Shown one piece after another: positions 33,401 through 37,413 of a stretch of 37,413 nucleotides of DNA (its first letter is position 1; every line of letters begins with the position of its first letter). The translations under genes and the position numbers were made by a program. Under the pieces are notes generated by a model. The model was not told the DNA's origin, ran no database searches, and saw only the letters and a list, made by a program, of their open reading frames with translations. The DNA is from Gemmatimonadota bacterium (GTDB taxonomy: Bacteria > Gemmatimonadota > Gemmatimonadetes > Longimicrobiales > Gaopeijiaceae), in assembly GCA_007125125.1 (NCBI GenBank), contig SLDT01000121.1, positions 1 to 37,413 on the forward strand. The letters are read 5' to 3'.

Positions 33401-35873
33401 TCCGTGCAACTGCGGCAGCGGTCGTCCACTCGAGGAGCCCTCGCCGTGTGCGATGGACCCGGTTCAGCGTCCGGACGATGGCGTCAAGGTTCGAGCGTGC
33501 CTCGGCCGGGAGGAAGGCGAGCTCGAGCAGCCCCCGTCCGGCGGCGCGCCACAGCGCTCTGGCCTCCGACCCGAGATCGCCCCTCGTGGGAGGGGTGCGC
33601 ATGGCCCGGACGAGCGCATCGAGGAGGGAGAAGAAGACGGGGAGCCCCAGGGTCAGGGCGGCGAGCGCCCCGACCGCGCCGGCCATCTCCGGGTAGAGTG
33701 TCCACGAGAGCACCAGGAGAAGGAGGAGCGCCGGGGGCTGGAGGGAACGCCGAAGGTTGTCGAGGACCTGCCAGCGAGCAAGGAGGCCGAGGGGGTTTCG
33801 GCCCCGCCGGCCTCCGGGAAGGGGTACGTGACGGCCAAGCCAGGGCAGGAGCTGCCAGTCGCCCCGTATCCACCGGTGCGATCGGCGCAGCCAGGCCAGC
33901 GGATGGGCGGGGAAGTCCTCGAGAACGATCACGTCGGCCACGTAGCCGGCCCGGCCGTGCGAGCCCTCGAACAGATCGTGGCTCAGGATGCTGTTTTCCG
34001 GCACGCGACCGTGCAGGCTGGCCTCGAAGGCCGCGACATCGTAGATCCCCTTCCCGGCGAAGATTCCCTCGTCGTAGAGGTCCTGGTAGACGTCGAAGGC
34101 GGCATGGGCATAGAGGTCGAGGCCCCGCATCCCCCCGAAGATCCGGAAGAAGGGGGTGTCGCCGCCGGGGTCGGGAAGGATCTCGAGGCGCGGCTGGAGC
34201 ACCGTGTAGCCTTCCTCCACCCCCCGATCGGGCCCGAGACGGGGGCGGTTGAGGGGATGCGCGTGGGTGCCGACCAGACGCTGCGCGGCCCCGCGCGGGA
34301 GGAGCGTGTCCTGGTCCAGGGTGATGACGAAGGGAATCTGTCTCAGCCGTTCCCGGTCTCCGGCGGCCACCCAGAGCTCGGAGGGTGACCCGAGGAGCAG
34401 GGCATTGAACTGACTGAGCTTTCCGCGCTTGCGCTCCCATCCCATCCAGCAGCCTTCGGCTTCGTTCCATCGCCTTCCTCGATGGAGGAGGACGAACGGC
34501 CCGCCCGCTCCTTCGCGACCATAGCGAGCGTTCAGACGGTCGATCTCCCTTCGGGCGGTCTCAAGGAGGTGTTCGTCTTCGGGGAGGCGCTCGCTGGGTG
34601 CGTCCGGGAAGTCCGAGAGAAGGACGAAGGTGACCGCGGGATCGGGGTTTGCGAGGTAGTTCACCTCGAGGGTGTGCACGACCTCGCGGATCGCCTCGGG
34701 CGAGGCGAGCATCGTGGGCACGGCCACCGCGGTGGCTGCTTCGGGGGGAATGCCCTGCCGGAAGTCCATTCGCGGAAGGGCGCGGGGACGCACGACACGA
34801 CCCACCGCCCAGTTCGTGAGCGAGACCGAGATGCCGAGAATCGGGATGAAGGCGAGCCCGAGGAGGAGCAGGGCCGCCCCGGGGGCAAGACCGGCCCCGA
34901 GCGCGAGGAGCCCGGCCAGCGCGAGCGCAACGATGCAGCAGGGATAGGCGATCCCGAGGAGTGCGCGACGGCGAGCGGGTGAGGTGCGGATCGAGGGTCT
35001 CGCCCCGAGGGTCCGGATCAGCTCCTCTGCCTGTCGACCGATGAGCCAGGCACCGACGTGATGGGAGCGCTCGCCGGACACCGCCTGACTCGCGAGCTCG
35101 ATCGCCGTGCGGGCGACCTCGGGCTCGGACCGGCCGGTGGCGTGGGCGATGTCCTCGACGGCATGGCGGTACCGGTCCCGGGTCCGGAAGTCCATCCCTC
35201 GGTGGAGTCCCGCCGGGTCCTCGCGAAGGAGCGACTCGACGATCGACAGCTCCTCGACGAACTCTCTCCAGTCCTGGTTGCCCGCTACGCGCAGGGACAC
35301 CACGCCGGAGCCGATGCGACCACCAGCGACCTGCTTTCCGGTCGTCTCCTGCACCTCTCGGTCGAGCCACTCGAGCAACGCGAGGCGTAGCATGACGGGA
35401 AGTGCCCAGAGTTCCGCGAGCGAGAGAGGCTCGCGCTCTTGGAATCCGCGGATGAAGTGGCGCAGCTCCTCCAGCTCGAGCCGCCCCTGAACGGCGTCGA
35501 CCCAGTGGCGCGCGATCAGGTCGGCGCGCGTCGAGGCGGGGCCGTTGCCAGACTGCTCGGGGAGGAGGGGGAGACGGCGGCAGAGTCCGGGGGTGAGCGA
35601 CTCGAGAATCGTGTCGAGTGCTCCTTCGATGACGTACTCGTTGTCGAGGATCCACGCCGCGGCCTGACGGGGCAGGGAGGGCCGGGCTCCGGACTCCGTC
35701 AGGGAGCGGAGGTGCTCCCGAAATCCACCTTCGAGCTTTCGTGCCCGAGCACGGAGGTCACGAGCCGAACCCCTGCGGGGGTCGAGGGGCCGGCCCCGCC
35801 GACGGAATTCATCGGCCAGCTCCCGGCCTTCGCGTCGTGCCTCCCGGATCTTCCTTGCGGCTGCCGGGATCAT
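27444..35873 (-). CDS. ndvB: Cyclic beta-1,2-glucan synthase-like (GT84-glycoamylase-GH94)
   Basis: A 2809-residue protein, the usual size of rhizobial NdvB/Cgs (about 2800-2900). ATG 35873 overlaps the stress-protein stop (ATGA). Order: a helical N-terminus; membrane helices about 300-360; a GT84 domain (about 390-700) with TLDQDT near 516-521, SHDLFEG and RRSHRWIRGDWQ near 663-675; further helices about 705-755 and 835-880; a glycoamylase-like domain (about 1225-1500; LLSWSGTMFEYVMP, WGVSESGYH); carbohydrate-binding modules; and a C-terminal GH94 domain with GDWNDGM at D2480-D2483. Known homologues initiate, elongate, cyclise and trim beta-1,2-glucan from UDP-glucose at the inner membrane. 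No ndvA-like exporter is in the window. Whether the product here is cyclic is unproven. Confidence 0.9.
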   Translation of the reverse strand: MIPAAARKIREARREGRELADEFRRRGRPLDPRRGSARDLRARARKLEGGFREHLRSLTESGARPSLPRQAAAWILDNEYVIEGALDTILESLTPGLCRRLPLLPEQSGNGPASTRADLIARHWVDAVQGRLELEELRHFIRGFQEREPLSLAELWALPVMLRLALLEWLDREVQETTGKQVAGGRIGSGVVSLRVAGNQDWREFVEELSIVESLLREDPAGLHRGMDFRTRDRYRHAVEDIAHATGRSEPEVARTAIELASQAVSGERSHHVGAWLIGRQAEELIRTLGARPSIRTSPARRRALLGIAYPCCIVALALAGLLALGAGLAPGAALLLLGLAFIPILGISVSLTNWAVGRVVRPRALPRMDFRQGIPPEAATAVAVPTMLASPEAIREVVHTLEVNYLANPDPAVTFVLLSDFPDAPSERLPEDEHLLETARREIDRLNARYGREGAGGPFVLLHRGRRWNEAEGCWMGWERKRGKLSQFNALLLGSPSELWVAAGDRERLRQIPFVITLDQDTLLPRGAAQRLVGTHAHPLNRPRLGPDRGVEEGYTVLQPRLEILPDPGGDTPFFRIFGGMRGLDLYAHAAFDVYQDLYDEGIFAGKGIYDVAAFEASLHGRVPENSILSHDLFEGSHGRAGYVADVIVLEDFPAHPLAWLRRSHRWIRGDWQLLPWLGRHVPLPGGRRGRNPLGLLARWQVLDNLRRSLQPPALLLLLVLSWTLYPEMAGAVGALAALTLGLPVFFSLLDALVRAMRTPPTRGDLGSEARALWRAAGRGLLELAFLPAEARSNLDAIVRTLNRVHRTRRGLLEWTTAAAVARSLGSRPSLVRITRDMWAGPVLALGLGALALLSPGDSFPAWVAAILLLWLASPALAQLSAVERRPLPEPDEGTFPPVEARLLARRTWGFFERFQGPETNWLPPDNFQEDPRGILAERTSPTNIGMALVSSLTAWDLGFVGSPHLIARIGNTLSTMGRLHRHRGHLLNWYDTRTLAPLSPLYVSTVDSGNLAASLLVVRGALEELRSHGPRPGVRARGVHDTIRVLREVARESGNGAPGSGIHSALARLEDWSTASLAPGGLDLESWSDCLETLQDRFLPELSAHLLRATTRQGSSSGASGEPTAAWLGHLRAEVEQARFEVSLFAPWLGLSANEEANEGLVRSILEPAPALKDLPARLREAERALGDADGPLSTALARSRASAELIARDLDLVEAELDRWVGEMEFGFLYDSRRRLFRIGLSLSDGELDRNHYDLLASEARIASAVAMARGDVPLEHYLHLGRPFVEAAGGPVLLSWSGTMFEYVMPTLFLRTPPESLLHAAVSQAIRVQRRHGEKVKRPWGVSESGYHLLDHQGHYQYRAFGISDLALRRETEPRHVVAPYASLMAVAWAPAAVEKNLERLRALGGMGPWGPYEALDFGRTRESDDGPAVVRSYMSHHHGMILAALGNYLTGDRHVERMHRDPRMGTVEPFLHERIPWRRGTQEVRLSTPAPRTPAFDEEAFTPWQPAADRLPPPVHLLSNGRYALHLGSSGAGSSRWGEWSLVRGHPGPGRAPGGPHLRVLDEEGGSPWGPFPEPGDEADEARITFFPHGAEYLGRARGLRAHMRVSVAPQDDIEIRTLRFVNEGGETRRLRLALWQEIALAPPGDDLRHPAFHKLFVRVRPLTGAEGLLFERRPRGADEDPPALGITLRSETSKTARVVGWESDRMAFFGRGGSPDAPRALTRPSAPATLSEPWHPIDPIAAAIVELELPAFGEARLTLVLGAGREAAEVERSLVDLATSRRANWLVVHARSRAEGELLELGAEPAELPLWEELLSHTLYPRGVRRVGLAPAGGDDLSMPRLWRWGISGDFPIVHLRIRNPDDPELLVSLLRAQAFWRARGLTVDLVVEDEGGGGYEDPVRDLVRGVLHEPHAPDLGGRGGVHIVPTRELAAEEREVLRLLATVSLDQGRGDLARNLEELRAGARVFPPATPAPALPRPGEREPELEPLPTLSEPSAHGGFEADSGEYLVELGPGEVTPAPWANVVARDEIGFLVTEAGGGFTWAGDAGEFRLTPWSNDPVLDLPGEVVYLRDEESGELWSPSPRPLGRRRAHRVRHGWGGSRLEAGSPGLLEVVEWSLHPAEPVKVVRVRLENRGERTRRIQIAFFADWVLGTHRQATNAHILSRYDPALRAIIARNPFVEGFAGRLAFLTTDRAPDGASVDREEFLGRPGRLDRRPAGLEPGRFSEGARSQGEACGALQTQLVIAPGAVEEVCFFLGVADDRDELVERLARVRSDAPAPPPAPRVSRPEWTRLLERVRVRTPNQALDRMVNGWLPYQTLSSRIRGRTGFYQSGGAFGFRDQLQDAYTMLHLDPGLARRQLEEAAARQFEEGDVLHWWHPGTTRGVRTRCSDDLLWLPFVLCGTVRWTGDLELLERRVPFLRGEPLGEGTDERYQAFEQSTEEGTLWEHACRAVELAWGRRGARGLPLIGTGDWNDGMDRVGRDGRGESIWMAWFMGTVLRAMSEVAVRRGETGFAREFEERMNALFAAVEATGWDGDWYRRAFFDNGAPLGSRLAPEARIDSIAQSWSVLSGGADPARAARALESAWERLVDRESGLSLLLTPPFDGHGPHPGYIATYPPGVRENGGQYTHAAAWLMSAFARTGDGARAGQLLEQILPVRHAEGAEGTARYRVEPYVVAADIYGTHPHTGRGGWTWYTGSAGWIYRVTLEDILGLRREGDRLLLDPTIPPDWPGFEVEWVIEGRRVEIRVDNPDGVSRGIRTCRVDGRDVDPGAIPLPTEGAAAIRVVLGASGRTPEGEAG

Positions 35874-36865
35874 CCGGTCTGATGCCTCGACGTTGTTCGG
35901 GGTCGGGGAGAGCTCTTGGCGGAGCGGTCTTCGAGCACACCTGCCGGGGCACCCTCGCCGGCCATGTCCTGCAGGAGAAGTAACGGCTGGGACGCCGAGA
36001 GGAGCGTCGTGGCCGCCACGCTGCCGAGGGGCCACTCCGTGGCTGCTCCCCGACCGTGGGCCGAGAGGACGATCAGGTCCGAGGCACGGGTCGTGGCAAG
36101 ACGATTCAGCGTCCTGGCCACACCACCGTCGGGTTCGACAATGAGGCCTTCGATCTCAAGCTCTTCGCCGCCCAGACAGCGAGCCATCTCGTCCATGTAC
36201 TGGCGGGCCGCACGACGGTTTCCCTCTCGAATCTCCTCGACCGGTGCCGGCATCGTATCGCCCGACGGGTCTCGGCTGAGGACCTCGGGAATCGCAAGAA
36301 CGTGCACCATCTGGAGCCGGGCGCCCGTGGCCCGGGCGAGTCCGGCGGCTACGCCCAGCGCCCAGTCTCCGCGAGGCGAGCAGTCGACGGGGGCAAGGAT
36401 CTCCTGATACTCGAAGGCATCGGGTGATGGCGGCTCGTCCCGGGATCGGACGAGCAGGACCGACACACCGGCACTGATCGTGACGGCGAGCGCGGTTCCT
36501 CCGAGGACGGTGGGAGCCCGCGTGCCGGAGCCGTGATCCGTCACGATGACAAGGTCGTGACCACCACCTCGAATCGCCGCGACGATCTCTTCCGAGGGGA
36601 CACCCTCCCGCACGCGCGTCTTCACCCGAACCCCCGGCTTGCGGAGCCTGCCGGCCACCTCTGACAGGTACGCTTCGGCGCGTGCATCGGCCAGGCGCCA
36701 GGCCAGGGGGTCTGCCGGCTCATCGGGCCCGCGACGGCCCGGGTCGTTCACCACCCGCAGGAGTTCGACCTCCGCGCCCAGTGCCCGGGCGAGGAGCGAA
36801 GCATGGCCCAGTGCGCCTTCGGCGGACCGGGAGCCGTCGAGGGGAACGAGAATGCGCTTGATCAT
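35870..36865 (-). CDS. Tandem universal stress protein (UspA ×2)
   Basis: A 331-residue protein with two Usp domains: about 1-145 (start MIKRILVPLDGSRSAEGAL) and about 155-310 (start YQEILAPVDCSPRGDWALG). The ATP-loop region in domain 2 is AHGRGAATEWPLGSVA, close to the G2xG9xG(S/T) consensus. The equivalent in domain 1 (DHGSGTRAPTVLGGTA) is looser. ATG 36865 has GGAGG 5-6 bp upstream; the longer open frame upstream is not Usp-like. The stop overlaps the glucan synthase start, so the two are translated together. That suggests stress- or energy-linked control of glucan production (inference). Confidence 0.9.
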   Translation of the reverse strand: MIKRILVPLDGSRSAEGALGHASLLARALGAEVELLRVVNDPGRRGPDEPADPLAWRLADARAEAYLSEVAGRLRKPGVRVKTRVREGVPSEEIVAAIRGGGHDLVIVTDHGSGTRAPTVLGGTALAVTISAGVSVLLVRSRDEPPSPDAFEYQEILAPVDCSPRGDWALGVAAGLARATGARLQMVHVLAIPEVLSRDPSGDTMPAPVEEIREGNRRAARQYMDEMARCLGGEELEIEGLIVEPDGGVARTLNRLATTRASDLIVLSAHGRGAATEWPLGSVAATTLLSASQPLLLLQDMAGEGAPAGVLEDRSAKSSPRPRTTSRHQTG

Positions 36866-37018
36866 GGAGCCTCCGGGCAGACGCGGGTGATTGGCGACCC
36901 ATCCAGCCATGCGAGCCCCGTGCCGCGCGGAAGAAAGCTCCAGGGTGCGGGATGACAGGGGGTTCGATCTCGTTGGCGTTTCGGGGCCACGTGTGGCGCG
37001 AGCACTCGAGTCCCGGCG

Positions 37019-37038
37019 GTCGGACACTTCGTCCCGAC
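37019..37038 (-). terminator. Possible hairpin downstream of the serine-hydrolase gene
   Basis: GTCGGAC and GTCCCGAC pair with one bulge around a 5-nt loop, about 38 bp after the stop at 37077. No U tract follows. The rest of the 211-bp gap (36866-37076) shows no gene and no clear promoter apart from the GGAGG serving the stress protein. Confidence 0.3.
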
Positions 37039-37076
37039 AAGATGAGCGAGGGGGCCGAGCCTCGGTTGCACCGGGG

Positions 37077-37412
37077 CTACTCCGGGACGCGGTCGAAGCG
37101 AAGCCCGCGGATGCGGGTCTGGTTCGCGGTGAAGCCGGTGATGCGCCCCTCCTCGTCGCGCTCGAAGTGCACCTCGCCGAACCCCCCGGCCTGGAAGCGG
37201 TCCAAGGCCCGGGGCTGGAAGGTGCGCTCGCCCGTGCGGAAGTGCGAGGCAACGAGCCGCCCCTCGCGCACCTCGAGGCGGTAGCCGGTGAGGAGCTCCG
37301 GGCTGTGGTACTCGCCCTCGTACTCGCGGAGCTCCTCGGGGCCGGGCTCCCAGGGGTCGGGCGCCTGGCCCTGGCCCTGGCCCTGACCGCCCCCGCCCCC
37401 GCCACCGCCGCC
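37077..37412 (-). CDS. C-terminal end of a probable serine hydrolase (5' end outside window)
   Basis: The frame is open to the window edge; 111 residues are visible. It begins with eight glycines and a QGQGQGQ linker, then a beta-rich domain: ELREYEGEYHSPEL, TGYRLEVREGRLVASHFRTG, FGEVHFERDEEGRITGFTAN and IRGLRFDRV. This is the typical C-terminal lipocalin-like/DUF3471-type barrel of class C beta-lactamase-family serine hydrolases in Gemmatimonadota and relatives. The catalytic SxxK domain would lie outside the window, so the assignment rests on this tail. GTG 37271 is an internal valine, not a convincing start. Confidence 0.6.
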   Translation of the reverse strand, partial: GGGGGGGGGQGQGQGQAPDPWEPGPEELREYEGEYHSPELLTGYRLEVREGRLVASHFRTGERTFQPRALDRFQAGGFGEVHFERDEEGRITGFTANQTRIRGLRFDRVPE

Positions 37413-37413
37413 C

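Noticed and set aside
1-37413. tRNA, rRNA, CRISPR, prophage or defence island
   Set aside because: I looked for these on both strands; the gaps are too short or lack the needed structure, and no cas, integrase, transposase or phage-like gene is present.

Overview
The window is about 37.4 kb of very GC-rich bacterial chromosome, densely packed, mostly with ATGA/GTGA start-stop overlaps. The gene content (DUF4175-like and DUF4159 exported proteins, a JAMM-DinG helicase, a hybrid kinase next to a HEAT protein and a family-2 glycosyltransferase, class II photolyase, a very large NdvB-type enzyme) fits a Gram-negative, probably Gemmatimonadota-like organism. That placement is an inference from gene families and composition, not a phylogeny. 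I see no rRNA, tRNA, CRISPR array, prophage or transposase gene.

Region 1 (1-7844, + strand): the 3' part of a DUF4175-like coiled-coil protein, a small exported protein and a larger exported protein overlap as one transcription unit. They are followed by a helicase with an N-terminal RadC-type JAMM domain, a small membrane protein, a fumarylacetoacetate-hydrolase family enzyme and a class I/II aminotransferase.

Region 2 (7841-8119): a 271-bp transposase-less element with perfect 30-bp terminal inverted repeats, flanked by a TTAG duplication and packed with internal hairpins. It sits exactly at the aminotransferase stop codon. Base composition also falls noticeably after this point.

Region 3 (8182-21281, + strand): a TonB-like membrane-anchored protein, then an apparent ten-gene operon: rpiA, rpe, an HPt protein, a single-domain receiver, a membrane hybrid histidine kinase, a REC-GGDEF-REC protein, a membrane HEAT-repeat protein, a processive-type GT2 glycosyltransferase, a class II CPD photolyase and an SRPBCC-SDR fusion. 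Both receivers of the hybrid kinase, the first receiver of the REC-GGDEF-REC protein and its GGDEF site have lost catalytic residues. The HPt, the stand-alone receiver and the last receiver are intact. This suggests a rewired phosphorelay whose output may be the HEAT/glycosyltransferase pair, plausibly a surface polysaccharide. This module is the best candidate for an undescribed system here.

Region 4 (21282-27378): short units on both strands: plsC plus an exported protein (-), an amidohydrolase plus pdxH (+), trmH (-), a DUF4159 protein (+), an alpha/beta-hydrolase lipoprotein and a DsrE-like protein (-). Three convergent pairs abut or overlap at their 3' ends, and one divergent pair has only 5 bp between start codons.

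Region 5 (27444-37412, - strand): an 8.4-kb cyclic beta-1,2-glucan synthase-like gene translationally coupled to an upstream tandem universal stress protein. The 3' end of a probable serine-hydrolase gene runs off the right edge.
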